Part shown: positions 10,010-21,807 of the stretch, piece after piece
How the letters are laid out: every line of letters begins with the position of its first letter
Position numbering within the stretch: position 1 is the first letter of the stretch
Assembly (NCBI GenBank): GCA_021186555.1
Contig: JAJKFL010000013.1
Location: forward strand, 34,562,743 to 34,626,742
Origin: Reticulitermes speratus
Taxonomy: Eukaryota > Arthropoda > Insecta > Blattodea > Rhinotermitidae
Reading direction: 5' to 3'
DNA: 64,000 nucleotides
Made by a program: the position numbers and the translations under genes
Notes under the pieces: generated by a model
What the model was told of the DNA's origin: nothing
The model's database searches: none
Seen by the model: only the letters and a program-made list of their open reading frames with translations

Positions 10010-10138
10010 TTGCAGACGAAGTTATTGTTAATGGTTGTCAGTACTTGTGATTACAGACAAATTAACAGTGTATCTAAATTGTGTAATTACTAGTATTGAA
10101 TCCGAAGCGTAGAGGATTGTATGACTTGCCCAGGGGTG

Positions 10139-10200
10139 TGAAACTCTTAATTAATCCGGGGCCACGTGTTACATTTTAGAAGTGGCAGCGTTCCAGGGCA
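10139..10200 (+). mobile_element. hAT-like left terminus
   Basis: CAGGGGTGTGAAACTCTTAA then CCGGGGCCACGTG resembles hAT left ends. The right end was not located. Confidence 0.35.
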
Positions 10201-11558
10201 TCTCACAATAAAATTATGTTTACAAAAGGTGGTTATTTAGACATAAATTGTACAAACTAACTGAATATTTTTCATATAATAAATATGTAAATGTAATTGT
10301 TCTGTTTACTAGCACTGGTCTAATAAACTGCAGCGTAAGAAACTGTGATACTACGTATTCTTACCTATGTGTACGGTAGACGTGGCTGTTAAAATGATGT
10401 TCAAGTGTTGCTGTACGGTGTACAGTTGCAATTCGAATTCTCATTCTTTTTCTTTTCCTAATTATACAAAGTTACACCTTAGTTTCTTAATTTGAGAATT
10501 GCTCGTTCTTTAAAACTTTGGCTGCTATACAGAGACATCATATTATCTGACAAGTCGTTTCACTCTTTACCAGACCGTTTCGCGTGACGACAGGAGTCCC
10601 AGCGATCGCCGCTATTCCAGTTTGCCGTGTTTGGGGTCCAATGCATTTTAGTACAATACATATATCGCATTTAATATTAGGTTGCTTTTCAAGATCTTTA
10701 AAGAAGGTTCTGGAAATGGTTTCCTTTGGCTTGCAGACACACTTCACACGTCATAAACACGTTGTTTATTGCATGTCGAAGTTTTGATAGTGGAAATTAA
10801 AACACCTTTTACCCCCTAACGAATGTTTTCTTTCATATCGTCTTCAGTGCGAGGATTATTACGATTCTCTTTATTCTGTAATGTACCGTGCAAGCAAAAA
10901 TCTCACTGATCCTGATCTTGTGAACGACAAGGCCATATCCCCTGTTCGTTATGTCACGATAAAACACACTGCAAAAAACGCATCGGATTTAATTAAAAAT
11001 TATACCGTGATAGCACAAATGGTATCAGAATATGCGTAACACGTGGGTGTGAACTTATGATAAGAAAAATGGGTGCGATGATCCTGGTTGCACTCATAGC
11101 ACACCACACACCAACCATAAGATCGTGTAATCGCACTTTGTGGGGTTACTTGGGAAATCTTTTGTCCTGAAAGTTCACTTCTCTATTGAGCTGAAGCCAA
11201 GTTTCACTGCTGAACAAAACGGGTGTACAGTAAATTTCTCCGTCATGTACACCATGAAAGTACCAGTTTACAAAATTCAGTCTTGTCTCACGATATTTGT
11301 CGCAGAGGTTATGATTCACAGTTGTTTATATGGAGACAGTACGCACTTGTGCTCTTTGTGTTCCACACCTGTTGCTCGAAAAATTTTTTATGCATTTGTG
11401 AATTATTGTCTGAGTTTACACTACACTTTCTGTGGCAGCTGTGTTCTGCATTATGTTCTAAGTTGTAAGCGATATTCGCAAGGAATTGAGATCTGCTTCA
11501 AACGTATCTTGCATGGACCCCACACATACAAACATGCAAGGCATCTCAATATCTTATA
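10200..11558. other. Unassigned; 149-aa plus ORF without recognised domain
   Basis: An ORF at 11140-11589 overlaps the start of the next MITE and has no recognised motif. I see no gene I would support. Confidence 0.35.
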
Positions 11559-11910
11559 CGGAGTGACGCACGCAGTGACACTCGATTGAAAACTCAAATA
11601 AAATCTTTAATATTAACACATTGATTCCTATTTACATATGAACACAAGAAACGGTTTATATATATTTATGATTTATGCTTCACAAGCTCAATATTTCCGC
11701 GGTTTGGTTCTTGTAACTCCAGAAAACGCCTAGTAGTTTCCTCGCGTTAACAGCACACGACGCATATGCCACCTAACAACATTTCCATGAACTGTTGCAC
11801 CCATACAAATAAGATAAACTTTCATGGCATGAATACTAAAGATTTGACTTAAACATTCAATCGTATTTCATTTGAACTTTCAACCGGATGTCATTTCGTG
11901 CGTCATCCTG
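11559..11910. mobile_element. TA-flanked MITE of Tc1/mariner type, 352 bp
   Basis: The left end CGGAGTGACGCACGCAGTGA and the reversed right end CAGGATGACGCACGAAATGA match well over about 45 bp (both continue into GTTGAAA-like and TCAAAT-like blocks). TA dinucleotides flank at 11557-11558 and 11911-11912. There is no transposase ORF inside. Confidence 0.75.
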
Positions 11911-11912
11911 TA

Positions 11913-12700
11913 CATGTGCTAGGGACCTACAGATTTGATTCTTACTGCAGCCATTTTTTTGTGCTGTTACACCTAAATACTGTTAACGTACTGAATCCTA
12001 ACAATTTGTAAATAATTGCAGCAATTCAGTTGCTACCTCACAGAGAAGTTACTGCTTCTCCATTACCAAGACCAGATAGTACTAGTAAATGCTGTTTGGG
12101 GAAATATATATTAGTGGAGCTGATGAATGTAGTTTCATAACATCGGGATATTTCTTTTGACGAACTGAGTAGCCAACTGCTAAAAACGATCCTGCATATC
12201 TCAAACACGAAACAGCATTGGCACCACTGCGTCGCCATTGGCGCTAGTGCTCTCAAAGGTGCAGACATCCCACTTTGAATCCAGACCAATATATTCCACA
12301 CTAAGTGTTAATTAATGTAGTCAAATGATGATGCCTCGTGGAAGGCGTTTTGATATGTCGAACAAAGACTTTTAAACGGAATTTAAAGTATTTATTGCCG
12401 GCAGATTATGTGTTTCTCTCTTTCTGTTTTACACATCTATACGTTGAACATATCGACAGTGAAAACGGGGCAAATCGAAATAGATAAATGTGTCAAATTA
12501 AAGAAGTGCATTATGCATTTGTGCAGACGATCCAGTGTGCACAGGGAACAACTTGTGGATTTGTTTTCTAGATCAAAGCTTTGCTGACTTTAAAGTCTGT
12601 GTCTTGCAACTTCTGCTGTAACAGATAGTGTGGTTAGCGGGCTGGGGCTCGCGGTCTGTTGCAGAACAAATAGTCTGCAGATTCATATACAGTCTGCACA
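11913..12700. other. No recognisable feature
   Basis: No supported element or gene. Confidence 0.4.
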
Positions 12701-12714
12701 AATGTCTCTTCTTC

Positions 12715-12945
12715 CTATGTGCTTCATTTCTTTCTCTCTTCCAGTCTCGTCTCGACTCTTTTTTTTTTTCTTGCATTTTCTATTCCCTCTTCTATATTCT
12801 CTCTTCTCTTCTGTTCTGATCTATTCTGTTTTCTTTTCTTTCCTTTCTGTTCTTATCTTTTCTTTCCTTTTCTGTTCGTATCTTCTCTTCTGATCTGTTC
12901 TGTTTTCTTCTCTTCTTTCTCTTCTCTTCTCCTATAAAAAATTTT
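12715..12945 (+). repeat. Polypyrimidine tract 2
   Basis: About 230 bp of TCTTTTC, TTCTGTTC and TCTTCTC variants, a decayed CT-rich simple repeat producing spurious hydrophobic ORFs in three frames. Confidence 0.75.
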
Positions 12946-13565
12946 CTACTTACACATTCGTCAGATGCCATTTCGAATCTAGACTGGTTTACCAGTTATG
13001 TTGACTGTGATATAGGCTTGTCATAGTTTTGTATCAAGGACACACAGTGACAGTTCTTTGAAATAGGCTTGGACTGTCTCCGTTTGGGACAGTCAGGAAC
13101 TCAGGATTGCCTTCTTGGTCTCCTTCTGCCCTGCAGGAAGGCAGGCATCCTACGAAACTCCTGTTCATCTTTGCCCTAGCATTTAAGTGTGATGTAATTG
13201 AACTGTGTTGTTCATGACATGGAGTGACGTCATAAACTTACACCCTCCCACCCTCCGGCTCAAACATTAGACCCCCTCAGGGACCCGGGATTAAGATCTC
13301 AGAATGCCTGCTGCAGTCCCTAGGGTCAGCATTTTAGGATAGACAGTTACAGAGAAGAAGGAACTATGTCAGCACTTTAATACTGATAACTCATAGCAAC
13401 TGAAAAACACTGATAAGGGAAACCAGGGTTCTGCGTTGTCACATCGACAGAACTTACTGCCGTCTTGTGACCGACGGTTAATTCCCGATAGGAAATGTCC
13501 CAAGATTTGAGGTTGTCATGTCGGTAAGATAGTGGACTTTGCGTGATCTCTGGCTTCCGCCGCTA
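12946..13565. other. No recognisable feature
   Basis: Somewhat GC-richer around 13080-13340. No ORF or repeat was recognised. Confidence 0.35.
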
Positions 13566-13575
13566 CGTAGATGAG

Positions 13576-13700
13576 ATCTGCGCTCTTCTGGGATATTACG
13601 CAGCGTAGAGCGGCAAATCTGTACCGACGTTTAGGGACAACATATCGTTTCATCTTCAAGGGTCGAGAAGTCCAGCATAATATCCCAGAAGAGCGCAGAT
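13576..13700. mobile_element. Small inverted-repeat element with hammerhead-like interior
   Basis: Perfect 23-bp inverted ends lie at 13576-13598 and 13678-13700 (ATCTGCGCTCTTCTGGGA is common to both). The interior, read on the minus strand, carries a relic of the hammerhead-like unit (CUUGAAGA, then AAACGUCGGUAC). A related one-ended copy lies at 42331-42440, and a further end fragment around 41738-41757. Confidence 0.65.
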
Positions 13701-13844
13701 TTCGTCTAGTGGTCTTTTGATTTGTGACACCACTTGTTCTGATAGGTGGATAGTAACGATTTTGAGGTACTCGCTACCTCCGTCTTCAGAGTATCCATTT
13801 AAAGTTCGTGATTTGAAGACGCTCTCAATTTCTAAGATTATATA

Positions 13845-13915
13845 TCATCTATTCAGGATGTCTTTGAAGATGGAGGCGGTGTGTTCCGCCGAAACGTTGG
13901 TGTCTGCACATAAAA
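13845..13915 (+). ncRNA. Hammerhead-like relic
   Basis: UUGAAGA, stem II GGCGG/CCGCC, GAAACGUUGGUG. The first core has lost its leading C. The segment translates to LKMEAVCSAETLV, so ORFs through it are not protein evidence. Confidence 0.5.
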
Positions 13916-13939
13916 GTACGTATTGTCACAATCAAGAAC

Positions 13940-14725
13940 CGAGCTGTGCGATTTTGTCTTAATTAAAAATAAGCAAGTCTGTAGCTTTGGGGCACACTCC
14001 GCCTCTTAGCCACTTCCGGGGTTAAAGAGGTGAAACTGACCACAAATCTCCGTGTAGGATGAATACGCCTATATGTCTTATATGCCTTCACTATATGGTG
14101 GAAGCTTGCCATTATTTTCATGCTGAAATAACTAATTATACGCAGTTAACTAAGTTAAGACCATCAGCAGGTAACTGTAGGCTACAGCATTTTTATCCAG
14201 CAGTTCGTACATATTCAACCATTTCAGCTATTCCTCGTTTTTATGCAGCATGAACCCTCATTAATGTTTGCGGAAATGCGATTATTGCATATTCCATAGA
14301 CAGGTAAACTCTGACATTCTTTCTAAGATAGTTTTAATACACTCGTACTTCCCCTTAAAGTGTTCCAAGTATCCTTTTCCCTTGGAAATTACCAGTAAAC
14401 GCTTTGTATATCTCGTGTTTCTTCCATGCATACAATATTCCCGGCCCATATCATGATTTCTCATACAATTATCCTGGGATATTAACTGAAGTGCAGAAGT
14501 TTGAGGATCCACGTGACTGGTCAGACTGGTTTCAACGCTAATGCTCTAGACTTTTATTCATGAGGTACTTGGTTCTTATCAAGACTGGTATAACGGATAT
14601 CCTTAGAGGTTTTGCGTGATTTTGGTTAGTTTCTCCCGAGTGGGCTGCGACCGTTTCCTTCCAAATCCTTTCTAATTCACTGTATAATACACACCAGACC
14701 ATTCGACGCTGTATAGTCTCTAATA
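13940..14725. other. No recognisable feature
   Basis: Short ORFs only, and no supported element. Confidence 0.35.
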
Positions 14726-14727
14726 CC

Positions 14728-14800
14728 AGGGGTGCACAAATCCCCGGGCGCCTGGTCGTCGTGGCGACTAAATTTTTACGGTGGCGACTAATATTTGTGG
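14728..14800 (+). mobile_element. hAT-like left terminus
   Basis: CAGGGGTGCACAAATCCCCG followed by repeated GGTCGTCGTGGCGACTAA and GTGGCGACTAA blocks. The right end was not located. Confidence 0.4.
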
Positions 14801-15414
14801 GTCCTCAGTGTAGACCTTGCTGCATATCACCCATCTGACGCATAGAATTTTGAGGTGGCTTCTAGATTTTAAGAAAATTTGTACACTTCTGTCTGAGTAA
14901 TCTGAAAAACAAATCTCACCCCTATCAATTTTCTCCACGTCTTTCTTGTTTATATCTGAATTCCAAATATTCTCATCAGAATATCTTCATTTAACACCAT
15001 GTGCCCGTATGCTACCTTCAGAATGACAGATCAGTTCCCATGGGCAGTAAACGTTTTTCTGTTTCTTTAAGCGATAAGTTGTCAATTTTCATTCCGAAAC
15101 AGATAACAGTGTGGCTGGCTTTAAGGTAAGTCAGACTCGCTAAGTGCTCTGTTATAAATAAGGAGTCGTTGTGAAAGTATTCTGTTCGTGATTAGGGAGA
15201 ATGAAGTGAGGGAGGGTGGGGCAGAACCACTTGACATATAATGGCTTGCTGTAAAAATTTAATAAGGCATACTCTCCAAGTCCGCAGTGGATTTTAAATA
15301 GACGTTAATGGTGAAATGACAAGTGGCACTTGCTGCACATCCCTTCCATCAGCTGAATGTGAGACAGGCAATTGTTTATATTGTGTAACCGCTACTACTC
15401 TGTGTCTGTTGCTT

Positions 15415-15830
15415 AAATTTCCTCTTTCCTTCTTCCGTATTTTCCATTCTTCCTTATTTCCACCTGCTTTCTCTTACTGTTTTTATTTCTTTCTTTCCTT
15501 TCTCGTACCTTCCATCCGTCCTTCTAACTGTGTTTGCTTCCTTAATTGTTTCTTCAGATTTATTTTCTCGTTCTGCGCTTATCTCTGTTCAGAGTCTTCT
15601 TGTCCCTTCCTTCTCTTCAATAATTTTCTTTGTCAGTTACTTTCCTATGTTTAATCCTGTGGATTTGCTTTATTTCCCCTTTGCCTACTTTCTCACTCCG
15701 TTTCCGCCAGTCTCTTTGTCTGCTGTATCCCTGTATTATTATAGTTTATTTTTTATCCTGTCTTCTTCTTTCTCCTGTACTTTTGTATTCTCTTTCTGCA
15801 TTTCGTCGATCTATATTTCTCTCTTACATA
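15415..15830 (+). repeat. Polypyrimidine tract 3
   Basis: T and C rich sequence over about 400 bp with scattered purines, an older version of the tracts at 5.4, 12.8 and 49.8 kb. Confidence 0.6.
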
Positions 15831-16088
15831 TGAAAATGCATTCCGGAACATATGAACGAAATAGCTGGAGCTAGAGCACTGCGTTTGAGTGATGGATTAT
15901 GTGACGACGTTATATCAGCTGCAGTGGTTATGTAGAATCAGAGGATATCTATTTAATGCGCGTCGAAAAAATTAAGCATGAAGCAGCTGTAACTTATAAG
16001 CAAATATTGCCACGTGGCCTGAAGGGCTTGATGAAAACTTCGACATGCCACAGACAAGATCTCCGCTTCACCAGTTAATAGTGAAACC

Positions 16089-16205
16089 TGTATAAAGGTA
16101 AAGGTGAAGTTGTCCTTGTGCACGCTATGAAATCGTATGGGGGGACTAGAGGTATAGCTCCACTTATTCTTTAGCCTCGGAACTAGATGGAGGTGAACCG
16201 CGGAC
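16089..16205 (-). mobile_element. SINE-B 3' fragment
   Basis: Starts with the family tail GGTAAAGGTGAAG and runs through AGAGGTATAGCTCCACTTAT and AACTAGATGGAGGTGA in reverse orientation. Head missing. Confidence 0.65.
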
Positions 16206-16209
16206 TCCC

Positions 16210-16665
16210 GAATACTAAACACGGTTGATGCTTGCAAAACCATGTCTTATATTCTGATTTTATGAGTTATAAATAAACTGAAGGGCAGAAGATACCAGGA
16301 CCATTCGAAAGAACATCAGACAATTTTAATATTTTATATTCTTTTAATCCTAGTAATCTGAACATGCCGAGAGCTTGATCCTTGATGCTTCTGCTGCTGC
16401 TGATGGCGAGTTTTGAAGCTGTTATCATAGACATGAATACATGCGTTATGTTTTGACATATGATCAGGAAACAACTGTCAAGATAACCGTGAGGAATGTG
16501 AGGGAATCCAATTAAAGACACTCTGGAAACAAGAACATTCCGAACGAATATTTCTTGCAGTTAATAGGGTTGATAAAACGTAGTTTCTTCGGTTCAAATA
16601 GACTTGGCCTGTTTAATAAATTAAACCTTGTGTAACGTTAGTCACACAAAGAGTGGGTCTGTGTG
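16210..16665. other. No recognisable feature
   Basis: AT-rich, with no supported element. Confidence 0.35.
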
Positions 16666-16667
16666 GA

Positions 16668-16668
<1 letters not shown>

Positions 16669-16702
<34 letters not shown>
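16669..16702 (+). repeat. (CA)17 microsatellite
   Basis: Uninterrupted CA dinucleotides. Confidence 0.95.
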
Positions 16703-16703
<1 letters not shown>

Positions 16704-16841
16704 TATTTAAAAGCAGGATAGCACCTCAAGTGTTTCATATGTGGTATGTAATAAAGATTTGATCATTTTGGAGTACAAAACCGCTGTAAATTATTAGTTA
16801 AACATTGTGCAAAACAATAACGCTAGTACGAGTTAGCTCTT

Positions 16842-17105
16842 CAGCATAGTGACCACGCCATGGGCTGGACGACGGAGGAATCTGGGTTCGACTTCCAAAA
16901 TGAGCAGTATATGAGTATTTTTCTCTTATATACACGTCCAGACGTGCTCTGAGGCCCACCCAGCCTCCTATGCAATGAGTACCACGGACTTCCCCGAGGA
17001 TAAAGTGGCCGTGAAGTAAACGCAAATCTGATCACTCTTCTCCATCGAGCGCCGTGAGTTAGGCGTGGAGCTATAACTCCACTCCTCCCACATCATACCG
17101 TGGCG
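16842..17105 (+). mobile_element. SINE-B copy, decayed head
   Basis: B-box-like CTGGGTTCGACTTCC, body GAGGCCCACCCAGCCTCC, ATAAAGTGGCCGTGAAGT, and AGCTATAACTCCACTCCTCC near the end. Confidence 0.75.
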
Positions 17106-17340
17106 TTGAATTCAACGTTTGAAGTCTGATATTCATGTAAATATTCAAAAATTGATTTTATACGTAACAAAAGATACAGTGTCCCCCTCAAAAAAGACCA
17201 AGCGGTTAATACTGTCCTCTGGGCCTAATATAGGTCGCTATTTGTCTCTCATTGTTTTCTGTTAGCCAAAATAATTGCACAGAAATCGTTAGGAGTAATT
17301 CCACGGAGCGGATTGCCTCTAGAGAAGCTAACATTTGCTC

Positions 17341-17640
17341 ACCTAATCAAGAAATTCCCCGCATTTTATGGAACCAGAAGGTTCATTACCGGGTTCACAC
17401 CTCCACTGGTCCTGCGCTAAGGCAGATTAGTGCAGTTTACATATATTCATCATATTTCTTTGCGATTTGTTTTATTATTATCCTCCCATCTACGTTACAA
17501 TTCTCCAAGTGGCCTTTTTCACTTATTTCATCCTACCAAAGCGTTATATGCATTTATCCTTAGTGCATGCGTGCTACATACACCGCCCATTTCATCCTCC
17601 TTTCTCTAGTTCATCCCTCATTTTATATTTTCGCAAACGG
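17341..17640 (+). repeat. Interspersed repeat R, copy 1
   Basis: Conceptual translation gives NQEIPRILWNQKVHYRVHT and later RQISAVYIYSSYF and ILPSTLQFSKWPFSL. I remember this peptide pattern from many insect hypothetical proteins, which marks a multicopy repeat and not a gene. Related copies are at 19657-19752 and 52500-52760. Confidence 0.5.
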
Positions 17641-18420
17641 AAATAAGGTGTTTTGTGTAATATAGCCCTATTTAGTGTAATTTATTTTCATCTTCTTTCG
17701 TAATTCAAACATAAGTAGAGATGTCAATATTGTTTACAGATATAACAATATAAAAAGGGGAAACATATAGCGTGTTCTCGTAATTATAGGGGTGATATTG
17801 TATGTATGGATATTAAATAGCAATTAGAAGTACTGATGTTATTGCCTCTACTAGTATTGCATCTGAGATTCCAATTACAGATAGTTGCCTTAATCTGGAA
17901 TTTGTAAATCGTTTTACAAACAAACAGGGTAGGGTTTATAGGATATTGACGTAAAAACTAGGAGTACTTCCCCACGTGTTTTGGTATTTACAGATATCGC
18001 GTTAAGAGCTATTGTTTAATATACTAACGTGAGGTTAAGAGGCTACTTAAACCGTAATTAACCTCTTATATGATGAGAATCCGTTCTTCTGCTCTTAATA
18101 GGAAACTGAATACATGAAGAGGCTTGTTTCAACACCCTCCACCATCTTGCTGGTATAAATACTGTTGTAACATAGGATCGGTGGCATACAAACTTAAGTC
18201 GGGGTGTGAATATTGCTAGACAGTTGGTTCGTACACTGCATGGAACATAGAAATGGACTCTCGCCTGGAACTCTTCACTCTTATGATAATCTCATTGTCA
18301 ATGCAGGTGTAATATTATACTTATCATTTTATAATTTATAATTTTAATATTTTAAGTATTCAAATACTGGGCATTGTACTACCAAGGTTGATGTGTTGAT
18401 GCTTAGACTCTTTTGTATTT
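17641..18420. other. No recognisable feature
   Basis: AT-rich sequence with no ORF or boundary signal. Confidence 0.4.
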
Positions 18421-18423
18421 GTA

Positions 18424-18465
18424 AGTCTCAGAGGATGGCACTTCGGTGCCGAAACACGTAGAAGT
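18424..18465 (+). ncRNA. Hammerhead-like motif H4 with UUCG-capped stem II
   Basis: CAGAGGA (U4 changed), perfect stem II GGCAC/GUGCC with UUCG tetraloop, GAAA, CACG, UA. Stem I is weak. Probably inactive. Confidence 0.5.
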
Positions 18466-18469
18466 TTTC

Positions 18470-19650
18470 TAAGTCTTATGTTTGATTTATATCTCATTGT
18501 TTGCATTTGTTCGTGAATACTAACTGATAGGTATAACTAGTTATTTCGTTAATTTAACTGACATTTTGACCGTTGCCTATCCCGTTAATTATTTTAAGTC
18601 AGAACGTTTCGTGAGCTGGTTTTGTTTCCTTCTTCAGATGACGGAATGAAGTGAGGAATGCTACTCTGTTGGCCCCTTAGCATAGCTAGTCTGAAGACCC
18701 AGACAAAGTACTACAGTAGTAATCTTTCGTTATTTCCGTCAGTAGTAGCTCTTTCTAGTAAGTACAATTGGCTACATGTTTCGGCATGTCTTGTGTGCCA
18801 TAGCATACCTTTATACAAAATAAAGGTGTCAGTATGTGTTATGAATAGGGACTTTGTATAGTGTTCTCATGTTACCTTTACGGAGATGGATACATCTGAG
18901 TGTAGCGTACGATATAACGTGTCCCTGTGAGTGGAATTAAAATATTGATGTGCTGATACTTTTTAAGATTACAGGAACTACGTATAACGGCACTATTAAA
19001 ATGTAGCCCTTTACGAATATAAATTGGAATTTTGATGCTGAATTAATAATATGCTTTTCTTAACATTTTGTGGTATATCTGATGGCGGTGGTAAATCTCA
19101 CTTTCCACAAAGAAATAATATTTATGTTTAAGATTTACACTAAGTTACTGCACTGATCAGGAATGCAAGGATGTGCTGCAATTTAAACAGAAGCATTATA
19201 TTGTCAGTACGTAAATGCTGCTAGCAATGGAATTATCTGCAGAGGTCAAGGTTATTGTTGTATATTGTGGATGGTTACTGGCATAACAAGACACTGTACA
19301 AGTTATTTTCGTACAGACTTGTAACATTTCTTTTTGTACGATTGCTTGTGAGTAGGATGTTCATAAAGTAAAGAGGCATTCACCTTTCATACCCTCCAGA
19401 CACATGTTGGTAGGTCAGAACATTGTCTGTTGCACTGTAGGCTACTTCATAACACACAGACATCAAACGTAGAAGTTAGTACTTGGACAATATCTCACGT
19501 GATTAAAGCTTCCGTGGTTGAATTGAAAGTAACTCTAGAAGAAGAGAGCAGAAGTATATGTTATTTTTATAACTGTTCGAAAGTTAACTTCCTTTACCTC
19601 CATCAATAACTAACTAACTAATCCACGCAGCCAGACGTAATAGTCACTCA
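18470..19650. other. Mostly unassigned
   Basis: A CUGAAGA / GAAACGUU pair in reverse (18603-18642) suggests another hammerhead-like relic, without a clear stem II. Nothing else was recognised. Confidence 0.35.
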
Positions 19651-19656
19651 GATACT

Positions 19657-19752
19657 CAAAGAATTCCCGCCCTTAGTGAACCATAAATTTTATTACCGTT
19701 TTCACAAAATTTCCGCCATTTTCCCTGTGCTGGTCAAGATGAATTCAGTTCA
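19657..19752 (+). repeat. Interspersed repeat R, copy 2 (truncated)
   Basis: AAAGAATTCCCGCCCTTAGT through CCATTTTCCCTGTGCTGGTC resembles repeat R. It is cut off by the hammerhead-bearing arm that follows. Confidence 0.4.
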
Positions 19753-19759
19753 TACGCCA

Positions 19760-19858
19760 GGTTCTTTATTTGACAGCCTGTTGATGGTTCTGTAGTTGAC
19801 CGAAACATGTAGCTGCGTTGCAGTAAAAATGAATGGTTGTGTTAGACGGATTGTTTTT
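19760..19858 (+). mobile_element. Solo arm related to foldback 1, with hammerhead-like motif H5
   Basis: At 19774-19815: stem I CAGC/GCUG, core CUGUUGA (A6 changed), stem II GGUUC/GACC, GAAA, CAUG, UA. The tail GGTTGTGTTAGACGGATT matches the outer end of foldback 1. Only one arm is present. Confidence 0.6.
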
Positions 19859-19859
19859 T

Positions 19860-20340
19860 ATCTATATTGATATTTAAACATAACGGAATGATAAACATCA
19901 AACTCGTTCTTTAAAACCACTTTGAATTAATGTCCCATGTACGCCTTGTTCTTCCAAGAGGACCCGTTTCCGGGTCTTTCTACCAACAGCAGGGCTAATG
20001 TGCACAGTTTTAACCAGTGTTTTCAGTTGTGTGAAGACATAATCTTCACGGGATGACTACTTCAGTATAGTCATTCTCTTTTTAGGACCATTTATTCTGA
20101 TGTTGATACACGTGCAAAGTAATGTTCGAAATTTAGTTAACAGCATTAATTGTGAAGATGGTGTCCAGCATTACATAACGCAGGGCTTTTGCTGTGAAAA
20201 CTCCTGTATCTTTGACGATATATTAAATTAGTGATGCTCCGTCAAGAGACAATGTGATGAATTTGCTACGAAACTGTTTCTGTGTTGACCATAAGCTGTT
20301 AGTGCTTCTGTGAACATCCTCTAAGAAGCACTGGACTTGT
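19860..20340. other. No recognisable feature
   Basis: No supported element. Confidence 0.4.
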
Positions 20341-20359
20341 CAGTTTTACAGACGGTGTT

Positions 20360-20402
20360 TCCTTATTCTTGATTCTTTTGTTTTGTTTGTTGCAGGTAAG
20401 AA
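20360..20402 (+). promoter_or_regulatory. Candidate recursive splice site (ratchet point)
   Basis: A pyrimidine-rich run (TTCCTTATTCTTGATTC, TTTTGTTTTGTTTGTTG) leads directly into CAG then GTAAGA, joining a good 3' splice site to a good 5' splice site at 20395/20396. This juxtaposition is the signature of recursive splicing in very long insect introns. It needs a host transcript on the plus strand, not visible here. A chance match is possible. Confidence 0.35.
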
Positions 20403-20749
20403 TATCCAAGATGAGGCGCCAAAATCTGAAGGAAGACAGCCCCAGAGGTGTGTTTCCCTCAAAGGTAGTAAGACTGAAGGATTTCCTCCCTTAACTGGGC
20501 CTTCCGCAAGCAGAACACTCTTTGTTATCATTTTCCTAATACTTCAGTACCGATTTTATGTACAAACGATCTCTTCGAATATACTGCTGACGGACTAAAG
20601 AGGCCTGTGAGTAGACATATTTGTACGTTACTAGCTAAGTTTAACATTTTACAGTAATTTATTTTCAATCTTGACCCTATTTGGCACTTTCGCCAAAGTT
20701 TCGAAGCAGCTCTCTGCCTTTATCTTAAGTGTTGATGTCAGTAGTGTAC

Positions 20750-21122
20750 AAGGGCGCACCTAAGGGGGGCTACCGGGTTGCAGTCCCCCCAAACCCCCCC
20801 AAACCAAAATTTTAAAAACAGATTTTGTAGATATTATATCAAGAGTTTTACGTGATTTACCCTGCAGCTGAAATCAACTGCTGACTAGTACATTAGCATT
20901 TTGAAAAATAAATTAATAAAATTAAAAAAAACAAGAAGATAGGACACTGTGATTGAATCATGGAACACGTAGTTATATTCGTATGTATATAAATGCAGTT
21001 GCAGACTGTGTTATATTGTACTTACGACATAATTTTTAAAATCGAACATAACTCATATATAGCCTCAGGGTCAGCCCCCCCCCCTCCCCCCACCACCAGT
21101 GAAAAATTCTGGGTGCTCACCT
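20750..21122. mobile_element. Possible element with G-rich and C-rich ends
   Basis: Left side GGGCGCACCTAAGGGGGGC and right side in reverse GGTGAGCACCC then a G-rich run resemble inverted ends of GGGGGG/CCCCCC-bearing hAT elements. No TSD was found, so boundaries are uncertain. Confidence 0.3.
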
Positions 21123-21807
21123 GGTAGGGTAAGAAGGCGCGGAGGTAAAACTCCGTGTTTTATAGATTGCAACACTGTTGGAGAAAACATTAATGTGTGT
21201 ACACTGCGGTTTGTAGGCAGGTTACTTCGAAATGTCGGTAAATTACTGCAGGACTATACGGCATCAGATAGCAGAGGACACTTTTCCAATATTTAATATT
21301 ATACTTTTCCACGTGTCAATGTGTTTGGGTTAGACAGTAAATCGGTCACTATTTGATATGCGTTAGGCTGAACTTGCAGCGTTGACCCTAAGTATTAAAA
21401 CTATTATGTTATTGGATTTTTGACACAGCTGTCAAAAATACGCGTAATGTGTCTACCAGTAAGCGTAACGCAAGCATGGACACACTTCTGCCAGTCCAGG
21501 TGAAGGGCGCGAATTTTTTATGGCGTGATGTCACTGCGTGCATTGATAATTCGTTCTTGTAAATTCCTTATTTTCAGCCTTATGCTGTATTGTGTCCTCG
21601 TTCAGACCTTACATTGCCTACGTGTCTGTCCGGTAATTTTTTCCGAGGGTGGTCATATCGAACCTAGGTCGAACAGCAGTGTGTCCCTACTGAAGCAGTT
21701 CTCAATTCTACTCTGTGTTTTTCTGAGCATTGCACAAGCAGACACCGGAATGATGAAGTAACTGTTAGGATTATAGATTGATAGAGCTGGTTTGTGTACG
21801 AACCATG
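21123..21807. other. No recognisable feature
   Basis: Short ORFs only. Confidence 0.35.

Noticed and set aside
11140-11589. 149-aa plus-strand ORF as a gene
   Set aside because: No recognised motif and its end overlaps a TA-flanked MITE. Length is near what is expected by chance in a 64-kb window.
12630-12937. Membrane-protein-like Leu/Phe/Ser ORFs at 5.4, 12.7, 15.5 and 49.7 kb
   Set aside because: They are frames through polypyrimidine tracts, open in several frames at once.
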